Shown: positions 34,181 through 45,871, counted from the first letter of the stretch. The stretch: DNA of 64,000 nt from Eublepharis macularius (GCF_028583425.1 NC_072795.1:73236001-73300000); one strand, 5' to 3'. Made by a program: numbers and translations. Notes: generated from the letters alone by a model not told the origin.

Positions 34181-34265
34181 AACTACAATGCCAAGACCAC
34201 GGCAAGACAGCCCGGAAAACCCCCAACAACCATCGTTCTCCGGCCGTGAAAGCCTTCGACAATAC

Positions 34266-34279
34266 ATCTCCCCTGGAAC
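34266..34279. repeat. Target-site duplication, right copy
   Basis: Exact match to 30629-30642. Its presence argues that the palindrome arrived as one insertion and is not an assembly fold-back. Confidence 0.9.
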
Positions 34280-35947
34280 CTTTTTTAAAGATGGGGACAA
34301 CATTAGCTACCTTCCAGTCCTCAGGAACAGATGCAGAGTTTAATGACAGATTACATATTTTTGTGAGGAGATCTACAAGTTCACACTTGAGTTCTTTCAG
34401 AACTCTTGGATGTATGCCATCTGGGCCCGGTGATTTATCAGTTTTTAAATTATCTAGCAGTCGCATAACCTCCTCTCTCGTCACCTCAATGTGACTCAGG
34501 TCTTTCAAAACCCCTCCCAAAGTCAGTGCTTCCGGAGTGGGCATGCACTTCTTATCTTCCACAGTGAAGACAGAAGCAAAGAACGCATTCAGCTTCTCGG
34601 CCATTTCCCTATCACCCTTTAGTAATCCTTTTACGCCTTGGTCATCCAAGGGCCCCACTGCCTCCCTAGCTGGTTTCCTACTTCTAATATATTTAAAGAA
34701 TTGTTTATTGTTTTTCTTTACGTTCTTTGCAATATGTTCCTCATATTCCCTTTTTGCCTGTCTGATCACAGACTTGCACTTTTTTTGCCACAGCTTATGC
34801 TCCTTTTTATCAACCTCACTCCGACTAGTTTTCCACTGCCTAAAAGAATCCTTTTTACCTTTTACAGCTTCTATTACATTGCTTGTTAACCATGCTGGCC
34901 TTTTCCTAAACCTATTTGTGCCTTTCCTAACCAGCGGTATATATTTAATTTGAGCTTCCAGGATTGTAGTTTTAAATAGTCTCCAAGATTCCCCAAGTGT
35001 TTTGACCTTTTTTACTTTCCCTTTCAGTTTCTTCTTCACGTACCCCCTCATCTCAGAAAAGTTACCCCTTTTGAAGTTAAACATGGCTGTGTTGGTCTTA
35101 TTTGGCAATTTCCTCTTTATACATATGTTGTACTCAATAACATTATGGTCACTGTTCCCAAGTGGTGCAATCATATTTACATCTCTCACCAGGTCTTCAG
35201 CATTACTGAGGACCAAATCCAGGATCACCTCTCCCCTAGTAGGTTCTGTAACCATCTGTTCCATAGCACAGTCATTGAGACAGTCTAGAAACTCACTTTC
35301 TCTCCCCCGATTCGAACACCCATTGGCCCAGTCAATGTGTGGGTAGTTAAAATCACCCATTACAACACAGTTTTTTTGTTTAGCAGCCATCTTTAATCCT
35401 GTCATCATTTTATAATCCTCCTCTATTTTCTGATCTGGAGGGCGATAACAAACTCCCACAGTTAAGTTTCCATTTGGGCCCGTAATTTCAACCCATAGCA
35501 TTTCCAGAAGCGAATCTAATTCAGTTACCTTCTCAATCTTACTGGAATGTATACCTTCTCTGACATATAGAGCCACCCCACCACCAACCCTTCCCTCCCT
35601 ATCCTTCCGATATAATTTATATCCAGGAATCACCGTGTCCCACTGATTTTCCTCATCCCACCAAGTTTCTGATATGCCCACAATGTCTATGGATTCGCCC
35701 AACACTAAACATTCCAGCTCCCCAATTTTACCTCGGACACTTCTAGCATTTGTATATAAACACCTGTAACTTCCCCGGCACACTTTGCCTCGAGACGTAG
35801 TTAGGTCATCTGCACTGTTTGTCTCCATCTCAGTTGACAACTCTAATCTATCTCCCTGTAGAAGTGTTATACCTAGCCCTTCATCTCTCTGAGATGAACC
35901 ATCCTGAACCAGAGACACTTTATCTCTTGTCGGCTTTCCCCTAGCAT

Positions 35948-36856
35948 TTAGTTTAAAAACTGCTCTGCCACCTTTTTGATTTTAAGTGCCAGCAGCCGGG
36001 TTCCTTCTCGGGACAAGTGGAGACCGTCTCTCTTGTACAGCTCCCGCGTGTCCCAAAAAGAATCCCAGTGCCTAACAAACTTGAACCCTTCCTCCCTACA
36101 CCATCGTCTCATCCACGCATTGAGACTCCTGATCTGCGTTTGTCTCTCTAGCCCTGCGCGTGGAACAGGTAGCACTTCTGAGAAGGCTACCTTGGAGGTC
36201 CTGGCCTTGAGTCTCCTGCCTAACAGCCTAAATTTTTGTTCCAAGACCTCACGACTGCATTTCCCAACATCGTTGGTTCCAACATGGACCACGACCGCTG
36301 ACTCTTCCCCAGCACTATCTACCAGCCTATCTATAACACGCGTAATGTCCGCTACCTTCGCACCAGGCAGGCAAGTCACCATACGGTCAGAACGCGGTTG
36401 TGCCACCCAGCTATCTACTTGTCTAAGGATCGAATCACCAACTACCAAGAGCCTCCCTCCCGCCCCACCCGGGGATGGTTCCTTGATGCGAAAGGAAACC
36501 TGCTCACCAACTGAAGAAGAGGTCCCTTCTGAGGGCATGTTCCCCTTATCCTCAGTACGGTGCCCTGATTCCACAAGATCCTCATTCTCCTTGACAACAA
36601 GAACGCTGCCATTTTTAGAGTGGGACACATCTATCCTGTCCCTGAGAATCTTGTCCTCGTGCCTATATAACTGTCTCCGCTTCTCCAGGTCAGCCACCTT
36701 GACCTCAAGGGTACGTACTCGTTCCCTGAGAACCAGGAGCTCCTTGCAGCGAGCACACATCCAGGACTTCTGACCAGAAGGCAGATAGTCATACATGTGA
36801 CACTCAGTGCAATACACTGGAAAGCCCCCAACCCCCTGCTGGCATTCTGACTTCAT
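35948..36856 (-). CDS. CR1 ORF1 protein with Cys motif, coiled coil and SGNH esterase
   Basis: The frame has 302 residues from the ATG at 36856. The N-terminus has paired cysteines (C-x2-C ... C-x2-C around 'CTECHMYDY' and 'CARCKEL') and then a leucine-rich coiled coil ('LRERVRTLEVKVADLEKRR'). The C-terminal half is an SGNH hydrolase: the GDSI nucleophile block, 'HVGTNDVG' with its Asn, and 'DGLHLS' with the Asp/His pair. ORF1 proteins of CR1 are known to carry such esterases and to bind nucleic acid with ORF2. No stop or frameshift is present. It ends 120 bases before the ORF2 ATG. Confidence 0.88.
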   Translation of the reverse strand: MKSECQQGVGGFPVYCTECHMYDYLPSGQKSWMCARCKELLVLRERVRTLEVKVADLEKRRQLYRHEDKILRDRIDVSHSKNGSVLVVKENEDLVESGHRTEDKGNMPSEGTSSSVGEQVSFRIKEPSPGGAGGRLLVVGDSILRQVDSWVAQPRSDRMVTCLPGAKVADITRVIDRLVDSAGEESAVVVHVGTNDVGKCSREVLEQKFRLLGRRLKARTSKVAFSEVLPVPRAGLERQTQIRSLNAWMRRWCREEGFKFVRHWDSFWDTRELYKRDGLHLSREGTRLLALKIKKVAEQFLN

Positions 36857-37500
36857 TATTCTGTTCTAGGAATAACACACTAAGAGGAAAGAAAACGGCT
36901 ATGATCCCCCGGCTAAGAGCCACAGGCCAAGAGCCCTTTAGCTTTCGCCCTTCGGCTCGCGCCAAAGGCTCGTGCCCCTGCCCAGCAGTTGCCTTTTCAA
37001 TGCAAAAGGTCCTTCCTGCTAAGCACAGGAGGCGAGCACAAAGGGGGTGTGTGGCTTGTACTCCAGCAACCCCCAGCAGCCTTACAAACACACTCACCCT
37101 CAAACACAATCAAGCCCAAACACACTCAGCCTCAAAACTACACTCAAATCAACACAAAACTACACACAAAAAGCCCCAAAGCTAGAGAGGACCACCCTTA
37201 GCTTCTCAGCTTAACCCACCAAAGCCAAGAAAGGCAAAAAGCCCTTACCTCCTCTAGCAGCTGCAGACCATGTGCTCCTGAGCCCAGGTGACTCTGCTCT
37301 GCTGCCCAGGTGACTTCTTAGCTCTGGAGGCAGTTTCCCACCTTTTCCCTTTTGTTTTCCTTCTCACTTCTTGCTTGGCTTCCTCAAGTTGCTGAAAAGT
37401 TTCTTTTTGTAGCATTGGAAGCTATTTCCCCACCTTTTTCCTGGCTGGCACAACAGAGTGTCTTCTACCCCCACCACCTTCTCATGTTTGCTGTGAGACA

Positions 37501-38339
37501 ATGAGAGAGAGAATTATGTTGTACTTGAAAAGGAGATACTTTTGTCTGCAGTTACTTTGTTTGTTTGCTTTCTTCTTTTTAGCTGGCTCTCTGGAGAGCT
37601 AAAAAGGAGTAGTTTCAGTAAGGATTGTTCCTCTCAAGTTGACTGAGACTTCTGAGATAACTTTGAGTCTCCTAGACTATTTTGAGATGCAGCAATGACT
37701 GGCAGTATTATCTGAAAGCAGGATGATATAACTCATAAGGTTTGCCTTTTTCGAGAGTTAATGATCTCATTGCCTATCCAAAGCCATACCATACTGCTGT
37801 TATTCAAAGAACAATATACACGAATCACTAGCATCTTTTTCACCTTAATAATTACTTCAACTGGTCCACTTTGTTGGGGAAAAAGGTTAAAAAATAGCTT
37901 TTCTTCAGAGGTGCAATGGATCTTGAATCAATAGAGAGTCAGCACACGAGTTTAGCTTTTAAAATCATTTACTTCTAAAGGAAAAAAGGTTAACAGGATT
38001 GCCTACAAAATAACAAATGCCTGGAGCTACATTCTCACTACTGGTTACAAACAAAGAGCTGGGATAACTGAATGGAGAATCTTCTTCTTGACCCTGAAAG
38101 AAAATCACCTGACCTGTTGACCAATAACAGTTTACAAACACTCTCAAGTTTCCCGGGCTTGCAGATTATTGGCTTTGAGCCAGGTTCCCCTTCCAGGTCA
38201 ATCTAAACAATAGCATGGTAGGTAAACACATTAACCCCATAATGACTGAATCTCAGACCTTGCAACACACATATATTCCAACACATTTATGGTACAGGTT
38301 TCTCATACTTGTTTTACATATTGGTAAATGTCTTGTTGG
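37501..38339. other. Interval without a recognised gene
   Basis: The first part may still be CR1 5' UTR. The remainder shows only short frames and no known repeat that I can name. Confidence 0.4.
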
Positions 38340-41300
38340 GGTAGTGGTGCTCATTCGAGTGTCTTTCTCCATCAGGCTGCTCCCCTTGCCAAAGATTGCT
38401 GGCATTGATTGTGTGGGCCTGGTGTGGGATGCCGAGGAGAGTATAGCCATCTGTCTGGTGTACCGATCGCTCAGCGCACCATCAGATGCTGTGCCTGGCC
38501 TGTTAGAGGCGGTGGCTGGCTGGGCCTTGGAGTACCCCAGGCTTCTGGTCTTAGGGGACATCAATGTCCATGCCGATGATGCTACCTCCTCACAGGCCAT
38601 GGACATGATAGCCTCCATGGCAGCATTAGGACTCTCCCAGTTTGTATCAATGCCCACACATCGAGCAGGACACACACTGGATTTGATCTTTGGGTTCAGG
38701 ATACAGGTGGATCTGGATGAAGCTATAGCTGTGCCATGGTCAGACCACCTCATCCTGAGGGCTTGTCTGGGCACCATGACCCCCTCCTGCTTGGGCGACG
38801 AGCTGATTTATGCTTGCCCGTGGAGTCAAATGGATCCAATTGAATTGCAGAATGCTCTGCAGGATCCGATGCCCCCTGGTGGCTCATTGGATGAGCTGAT
38901 AGAGGACTGGAATGCCCGTTTCTCTGAAGCTATTGATGAGATTGCTCCCCGTCGCTCTCTCCGCCCCCGAACTAGAGTCGCTCCTTGGTATACTGATGAG
39001 CTACGACAAATCAAATGGGAGCTGAGACGGCTAGAGCGGGTGTGGCGGTGACTCCATGATGAAGTGACAAGAACATCTTATAGGACGTTTATGAAGGCCT
39101 ATGAGATGGCACTGAAAGCTACAAAGAGAGACTACTATGCAGCTTCCACTGCGTCCACGAGTAATCGCCCAGCACAACTTTCCAGAGTGATTTGGTCTTT
39201 AACGTCCCTCACACATGGGACAAATAAAAATGTAAATTCGGTAATAAGCTGTAAGGCTTTTGGAGACTATTTTGCGGATCAGATCTTGTCACTCCGCCGG
39301 GATCTGTCCACCACAGTTGATGCAGTTTGTGTACTGGAGGCCCCTTGGTTGTCCTCAGGGTTGATATTAGATCAATTCAGGCCACTCTCCCAGGAGGAGG
39401 TGGGCAGGGTCCTGCATGCTGTGAAAACTACCACGTGCCCATTGGACCCATGCCCATCATGGCTGGTGAAAAGTGGTGGTGATGGGATTTGGGCACCATT
39501 AGCTGACATCATTAATCTTTCTCTGAGTTCTGGTTTTTTCCCAGACTCACTGAAAGAGGCGGTGGTGCAGTCCTTATTAAGGAAACCATCACTGGATCCT
39601 GCTGATCCAGCCAATTATCACCCAGTTTTGAATATTCCGTTCCTGGGTAAGGTAATTGAGAGGGTGGTAGCGGAACAGCTGCAGGTATACCTGGGTGATG
39701 CCTCTATCCTGGATCCATTCCAGTCCAGCTTCAGGCCTGGCCATGGTACAGAGACGGCTCTGGTTGCTCTCACAGACGATCTGCGGCGACACCTGGACCG
39801 GAGTGGGTCGGCACTGCTGATACTTTTAGATCTTACAGCAGCATTTGACATGGTCAATCATAATCTTCTGACCCACTGCCTTGCCGATGTGGGGATTCGT
39901 GGAACAGCCCTGCAATGGCTGAACTCCTTCCTTCACAAACTAGGAAAGAGGGTGGCACTTGTGGAACAGATGTCTGCTTACCATTCTTTGGTATGTGGCA
40001 TCCCTCAGGGGGCGATTCTTTCCCCGATGCTATTTAACATCTATATGTGCCCCCTTGCCCGGTTAGCCCGCAGCTTTGGGCTAGGTTGTCACCGGTATGC
40101 GGATGACACTCAGCTCTATCTGCTGATGGATGGTGTTATGACCTTTACTTTCTCTAGGGTAGATTTTTCTTTTAATCTATCCCTTAACCCTCTGGGTAGT
40201 CTGCTGCCACCAGGAATATTTTATTCCAAGATATTTTATTTAAATTTTCCCTTTGGTAACGTTCCTAAGCGTCAGGCTCCTTTGTGGTTCTATGTGGCCC
40301 TGAAGATAGGAATGGGATATAGCAATGACAGCTACACTGGGATATAACAAAACAAAAATAAACTTTTATTTAGTCAAGAAGCGTATCGGTTTCATAAACG
40401 TAGTTCTCGGTTCTTAAAGTTACTTCATTTACTCTCATTCACACAGCTGGCCTCTCTTTCCCTGACTGAGTGTCCTTTCACAAACATGCTCAGTTCAGGT
40501 TCCACACAGGTTATATTTCTCTCGTAAACACTTCAACATATTCAGGCAGCACACAGCTAGCCTGCTTTCTTCTGACTAAAAATTTTCTCTCTACTCTGTC
40601 TCAAACTGCATTCACTCCACCCACCCTCTCAGTCCTCAACCAATCATATCACTCACTCATCCATCTCCTTCACCCCCCACTCTTCACCTATCTCATCAAG
40701 CATTTAAAGATACATGCACACATTTACTTGGAATAATTACAGATGGCCAGTCCGATCTTGCTTTGGATTCCTTCGTCAAGGGTCTTGAGGCTGTGATGGT
40801 ATGGTTACATCAGAGTTGCCTGAAATTGAATCCCCTGAAGACAGAGATTCTGTGTCTGGATCATGGGGCAATCGAGGTAGGAACCGGTTCCCAGCCCTCA
40901 ATGGGGTACAATTCAAACCTTCACTGATGGTGAGGAGTCTAGGTGTGACCTTGGATGCCAGACTTTCAATGGAGGCCCAGGTCATGACTGTTGCCAGGTC
41001 TGCCTTTTTTTCATCTTCGACAGGGCAGGCAACTGGCGCCCCATCTTTCACCCCAGGACCTGGCCACAGTAATCCATGCAACGGTCACCTCCAGGCAAGA
41101 CTACTGTAACTCACTCTATCCTGGACTGCCCTTGGGCCTGACCCAGAAGTTACAGCTGATCCAGAATGCAGCAGCACACGTCCTTACCGGAACGCCCATC
41201 GAAGCGCACATTCATCATGTGCTGTGCCAGCTGCACTGGCTTCCAGTGGAGTTCCAGATCCGGTTCAAGGTGTTAACCTTGGTATTTAAAGCCCTTCATG

Positions 41301-41524
41301 GACTGGGACCTCCATACCTGTGGGACCGCCTCTTCCATTATGTCCCCTGCAGGGTGTTGCACTCTGCAGACAAGCAACTCCTGTTGGTCCCTGGCCCAAA
41401 GGACATCCATCTGGCCTCAACCAGGGTGAGGGCTTTTTCTGCCCTGGCCCTGGCCTGGTGGAATGCTCTCCCCGCTGGAGATCTGGGCCCTGTGGGACCT
41501 GTTACAGTTTTGCAGGGCTTGTAA
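38340..41524 (+). pseudogene. L2 ORF2 (endonuclease + RT)
   Basis: The endonuclease part is open to a TGA at 39051. The same frame continues to 40133, so there is one nonsense codon. RT motifs are 'LDPCPSWLV', 'NYHPVLNIPFLGKVIERVV', 'FRPGHGTETALVALTDDL', 'LLDLTAAFDMVNH', 'GIPQGAILSPMLFNIYM' and catalytic 'YADDTQLY' (40100). After the solo LTR the frame resumes exactly in register at 40742 but soon meets stops and shifts before the C-terminal 'LHWLPVEFQIRFKVLTLVFKA' block. CR1-group L2 ORF2 proteins have this order. It is non-functional. Confidence 0.85.
40134..40741 (+). mobile_element. Solo LTR, 608 bp, inserted in the L2 RT
   Basis: It starts TGTTATGACC and ends AATAATTACA, flanked by the 5-bp duplication GATGG (40129-40133 and 40742-40746). 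L2 coding stops exactly at the left edge and resumes in frame at the right. An AATAAA lies near 40364. It does not resemble the LTRs at 54.5 and 59.9 kb. It is presumably left by recombination between the two LTRs of a retrotransposon. Orientation is assumed from the poly(A) signal. Confidence 0.85.
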
Positions 41525-41989
41525 AACGGAGATGTTCTGCTGGGCCTTTGGCTGAGTGCCAGCGAGTGTCCTTCTTCTTCCATCTAAGACCACCATTTCT
41601 TCCAGAGCTGCCCTCAGCCATCTGCCATGCCTGTATATGGACTCCCAATATTTGTTTAAATAGCCTGCTCCTTGAGTATTTTAATCATTTTTTAAAAAAT
41701 ATTATTGATTGTATGTTTCTGTGATTTTAATGTATTTTTTAATGTTGTTAGCCACCCTTAGCCCATCTGTGGGGAGGGCAGGGTATAAATCAAATAAATA
41801 AATAAATAAATGAATGTTACGGTGAGCTTTTGAGCTGCTTGATGTCTGTGGACAGGACCATTTAGGGGGTGCTCAATAGGTTTTCTTAGTTGCATTTTTT
41901 TCAAGAAAGTAATCTGTATAAAACTATGCCCCTCTTGAGGTCTGTGCCCAAGGCGGCTGCCTAGTTGGTCTAATGGTAGCACCGGCCCT

Positions 41990-43150
41990 GTCTATAGTTA
42001 TGGCAAACAGAGATGGGGAAAGGGGACAGCCTTGTCTAGTTCCCCTTGCTATATGGATATCTATCAAATGTACATTGTTAGTCCTAACTGTAGCTTTTGG
42101 AGAAAGATAAAGAGCATTAATGACATTTTAGAATTGGTCATCAAAACCCATTTTTTGAAGTAAAAGTTTTAGTTACGGTATTTCCACTTAATGAAATGCC
42201 TTCTCTATATCAAAGGCCAGAAGTAATGCAGGGGTTTTGTATGCTTCACAGAAATTAATTATAGTCAAAGTGTTACGTGTATTGTCAAAAAGATTCCTTA
42301 TTGGCATAAAGCCAGTCTGGTCAAGGTGAATGTAGTTGGTTATTTAAATTTAGAAAATCTTTTGGCAAATATGCTTGTAAAGATCTTTTGGTCTTGATTC
42401 AGTAAGGGTATTGGTTGAAAAGATTTAGTATTTGTAATATCGTTGTCCTTTTTTGGAGTAACTACTATTTCAGCCTCTGACCAAGATAGAGGGATGCTAC
42501 CTCCTATCATAACAGAGTTGCACGTGGCATTTAGTGGAGTTGAAAGTAGGTGAATGTATTTTTTTTGTAAAAATTTGGCAGGGAATCCATCCCTGTCTGA
42601 AGCTTTATTATTTTTTTCAAGGATTTGATAGTGACTGTAACATCTTCTGTTGTGATTGGTTGGTCCAGATATTGTTTATGTTCTTGTGAGTTTTTTTCCA
42701 AATAATTTCCTGTGATGATAAATAATTTAAAATATGATTAGTGTCAGGATTGTCTGATGTACAAATGGTTTGGTAGTATTCAGCAAATACATCGGCTAAT
42801 TTTACAGAATTAGTTTGTGTTTTTCCTGGGTGCCTTTAATAGCTTGTATAGAATGTGAGGAGGTTTTTTCATTTAATTTTCAAGCAAGTAAGTTTATAGA
42901 TTGGGCGGCCTTTTTTGTGTTCATCTTCTAGTTTTCTTATTCTAGATATCATTTCATTTCTAATGTTTTCTTTTTGCTCTTCATGACAGGAGGCAATGGA
43001 GATTAATTTCCCTCTAAGTACCACTTCCATAGCATCCTACACGTGGATTTGAGGAATGCCACATAGTTTATTTGTTTCTATTGTTTAATTTCTAAAGAGA
43101 CTTCAGAAGAAGTTTTTGTTAAATAAAAGTGATTTATTTAGTTTCCAATT
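41990..43150 (-). pseudogene. Decayed L1-clade RT fragment
   Basis: On the minus strand, 'ALLLAFDIEKAFH' (about 42200) is followed by 'VINALYLSPKATVRTN' and 'RGTRQGCPLSPSLFAI' (about 42080-42000), with 'RGKLISIASCHEEQK' upstream near 43010. These are L1 ORF2 motifs, broken by many stops. This copy is older than the L1 at 12.8/22.7 kb. Confidence 0.8.
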
Positions 43151-44917
43151 TGTTTGATGTCATTTATTCTCAGTGTACATTCTGTCCAAGCATAGTCTGT
43201 TGACAACTTGTCACAAATCCTTGATGTAAAGAGTTTGACTAATTAATTTAGGAGATAAGAATATGTCATTTAAATATGTAATTTAGAAGATAAGAATATG
43301 TAATCAATCCTTGTGTATATATTGTGGATAGAAGAGAAGTATATATAGTCTGTTACCAGTGGGTTTTGAAGATGTCACTAGATCAATAGATAAAGCCTAA
43401 GAGCCATTAATTGATCTTAACAGCTTAGTAACTGTATTGTTAATTTTAATTGCTTTGACACGATAGCCAGTAAAATTTAAAAGGTCATTCAGAGAGGAGC
43501 GATACAAATGTTTACTGCTGACACATTGATTTACCCATGCTGAACGAAAGCAGAATTGAAAGCCAAAAGAATCAAGTGCACTCTGCATGAAGACAGCTCG
43601 CCAGGTTGTTTTGATCTACAAGCAGCTCTCCGCAGTGAAAGCAGCTTTCTCAGTAATCATGCTTTGTGGTATTATCCAATACAATTTTTAAAGTTTGTAT
43701 ATGTACACTCACACATTATGCAATGCATTTATATTTTGTATCACTTTCATATTTATCAAAATACTTAATTTCACAGGTCAAGGGATGGTGTCATGGAAAT
43801 ATAAATAATAATAATTGTGCTTATATACCACTCTTCTACACATATTAGTGCCTCACCCAGAGCAGTGAACAAGTTAGTGTTATTCTTATCCCCACAATGG
43901 AGCTGGGGCTGAGAGGAGGGGCTGACCCAAGGCCACCTACTGAGCTCATGTCAGTAGTGGGATTCAAACCACTAGACTGCTGATTATGGTTTAGAACACA
44001 TACTTAGTGAAACATATGCATTCTAAATAACGCTGTATGAACTTCACTGTAGTTCTTTTTCTAGTATGGTGTATAACTGGTGCTTCTTTATCTTTGACAG
44101 CCAATTAAAAATAGTGAAAAGTATCAGATAAATGTTCTGTAATTGTTAGCAGAGACCAAGGATGATCTGGTCATGTAACTTTTCCTGTCATTTTTACTAT
44201 CCATCTCTCTTATCTTGCAGCTGGGCACAGTGGTACTTTTGGCTAGGTAGAATGTCACATGATTGGAAATAGTAAAAAAGAATTAAATTATGATTGGTTT
44301 GATATTTATCTATGTTATCATATGAAAAGATCTTAGATTTCTGCATAAGATAATATATAAAAATGGTAATCCAAATAGCAGATCAGGGTTTTAGCCAAAA
44401 GAAATCTCATGAAGATCTAGGCAGGAAAGTTACCCTTGTAATATGTGCTACGGTAACTTGAATGCATTTCATCGTTAATCTGACTGAGTTAGATTTCATT
44501 AAGAAATGATAGGAAACTTAATTCTTGTTGTGTTCATCTGTTCTATTTTTCTATGTTTTATTTAAATAAAAATTTATATTTTGATACCTCACTTAATGAA
44601 AAAGACTAGCATTTGTTAATGAAATAAGCCATTAAACTCTTAGGAGGAGTCTGTCTCCTGGTTGGGAGAGTGCAACAAAAACATCCATCCTGTTTATTTT
44701 GTACTGACAAACAGTTTCTCTAAAACAGAGAAACGTGTTTTCAGTTCTCACTTGAAGGTTTCAAGCTGCTCAGGATTTAAGATAAAACCTTCAACCCATC
44801 TCTACTGAGTATTTAATACTTTTTACTTAATGTTTAAAAGTTATGTTTAATATTTATGCCTAATATGATTATAGAAGCTATACTGTTTGAATTATCTATA
44901 TACTTATTTGAGTTGGA
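43151..44917. other. AT-rich interval without a gene
   Basis: No domain was found. Apart from a SINE-like piece at 43786-43990 it looks like old neutral sequence. Confidence 0.4.
43786..43990 (-). mobile_element. Diverged tRNA-derived SINE
   Basis: Same family and orientation as 48815-49070: a 'TATATACCACTCTTC' end, 'ATCCCCACAATGGAGCTGGGG', then 'GGGATTCAAACCA' (B-box-like on minus) and a decayed A-box region. It is shorter and more mutated than the copy at 48.8 kb. Confidence 0.6.
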
Positions 44918-45535
44918 TTGTCAGTAAAATTACAATTTTATGACATTTTAACCATTTTATAACATTACAACTTTGTACCACAAAAGTTTTAAGTTTTGCA
45001 TGTAGAAGAGGTTGCCAAAAATAAATTCACCCACCCCCACCCCCAGGCGAAGACGAAGACGAAGACGAAGATGAAGACGAAGTTCTGTGGACTGGAAGAC
45101 ATGACTATGTATTGTCAGTTGGATTGTCAGTAAAATTACAATTTTATGATATTTTAACCATTTTATAACATTACAACTTTGTACCACAAAAGTTTTAAGT
45201 TTTGCATGTAGAAGAGGTTGCCAAATATAAATGCCCCCAACCCCAACCACACCCCCACCCCCACCCCACATGAAGGTGAAGATGAAGACGAAGATGAAGA
45301 CGAAGACAAAGTTCTGTGGACTGGAAGACATGACTATGTATTGTTGGATTGTCAGTAAAATTACAATTTGATGACATTTTAACCATTTTATAATATTACA
45401 ACTTTGTACCACAAAAGTTTTAAGTTTTGCATGTAGAAGAGGTTGCCAAAAATAAATTCACCCCCACCCCCACCCCCACCCCCACCCCCACCCCCACCCC
45501 CACCCCCACCCCCACCCCCACCCCCACCCCCACCC
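44918..45535. repeat. Three tandem ~200-220 bp units with internal simple repeats
   Basis: Units start with GGATTGTCAGTAAAATTAC near 44918, 45121 and 45344. Each contains TTAAGTTTTGCATGTAGAAGAG, then a C-rich (CCCCCA)n tract, then a (GAAGAC)n-type tract, then CTGTGGACTGGAAGACATGAC in the first two. In the third unit both simple repeats have expanded and the unit end is lost. Confidence 0.85.
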
Positions 45536-45536
45536 C
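45460..45536. repeat. (CCCCCA)n tract, about 12-13 copies
   Basis: This is a pure hexamer. The complementary G-rich strand (TGGGGG)n could form G-quadruplexes. Spurious poly-Pro and poly-Thr/Pro frames cross it. Confidence 0.97.
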
Positions 45537-45871
45537 AAGACAAAGACAAAGACAAAGACAAAGACAAAGACAAAGACAAAGACAAAGACAAAGACAAAGA
45601 CAAAGACAAAGACAAAGACAAAGACAAAGACAAAGACAAAGACAAAGACAAAGACAAAGACAAAGACAAAGACAAAGACAAAGACAAAGACAAAGACAAA
45701 GACAAAGACAAAGACAAAGACAAAGACAAAGACAAAGACAAAGACAAAGACAAAGACAAAGACAAAGACAAAGACAAAGACAAAGACAAAGACAAAGACA
45801 AAGACAAAGACAAAGACAAAGACAAAGACAAAGACAAAGACAAAGACAAAGACAAAGACAAAGACAAAGAC
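45537..45871. repeat. (GACAAA)n tract, about 55 copies
   Basis: A long pure hexamer array with purine-rich (+) strand asymmetry. The open frames through it (Asp-Lys, Arg-Gln and Leu-Ser repeats) are by-products and should not be called genes. Confidence 0.97.

Larger units (their letters stand above)
30643..34265. mobile_element. Head-to-head palindromic Penelope-like element
   Basis: Two 5'-truncated copies point away from each other. The arms 30643-32429 (-) and 32448-34234 (+) are almost perfect reverse complements around an 18-base spacer (32430-32447). Visible differences are few: one amino-acid change, Asn versus Asp, is seen between the encoded proteins. The right arm has an extra 31-base tail (34235-34265) that the left lacks. 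Each arm carries an RT-GIY-YIG frame and, beyond its stop, a hammerhead ribozyme motif. PLEs are known for 5' truncation, inverted arrangements and hammerheads in their terminal repeats. Confidence 0.9.
29333..35828 (-). pseudogene. CR1 ORF2 (EEP endonuclease + reverse transcriptase), disrupted only by the PLE insertion
   Basis: With the insertion and one copy of its 14-bp duplication removed, the parts 35828-34280 and 30642-29333 join in register as 953 codons including stop, with no other break. The N-terminal EEP endonuclease shows 'LYTNARSVRGKI', 'GISETWW', 'GDFNYPHIDW' and 'GNSDHNVIE'. The RT shows 'KSPGPDGIHPRVLKE', 'FQKAFDKVPHQRLL', '[13 protein letters not shown]' and catalytic 'FADD' (about 30150). 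The CR1-specific C-terminal domain ends at 29333. The first in-frame ATG is at 35828. The frame is open a little further 5', so ORF2 may start by reinitiation after the ORF1 stop. The PLE sits just after 'FKKGSRGD' in the RT. Confidence 0.88.
29146..37500 (-). mobile_element. CR1 LINE, near full length, split by a Penelope-like insertion
   Basis: The element has a 5' UTR (to about 37500, edge uncertain), ORF1 (36856-35948), ORF2 (35828-29333 with the insertion removed), a short 3' UTR and an octamer tail at 29146. The host CR1 is about 4.7 kb without the insertion. Both ORFs are open, so the copy was close to intact when the Penelope-like element landed. Confidence 0.85.
38340..41815 (+). mobile_element. 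L2-clade LINE, 5'-truncated, split by a solo LTR
   Basis: It runs from within the EEP endonuclease ('LLVLGDINVHADD' near 38550) through RT to a 3' end with GGGCAGGGTATAAATC and (AAAT)n at about 41787-41812, a usual L2 tail. It is interrupted at 40134-40741 by a solo LTR. Confidence 0.85.

Noticed and set aside
30643..34265. Palindrome as an assembly fold-back
   Set aside because: A 14-bp duplication flanks the whole block, CR1 frames rejoin in register, the arms differ at a codon, and only one arm has the 31-base tail. Long reads would still be the firm test.
45460..45536. (CCCCCA)n as an interstitial telomere
   Set aside because: The vertebrate telomere unit is TTAGGG/CCCTAA. This hexamer differs and grows inside a local tandem unit.
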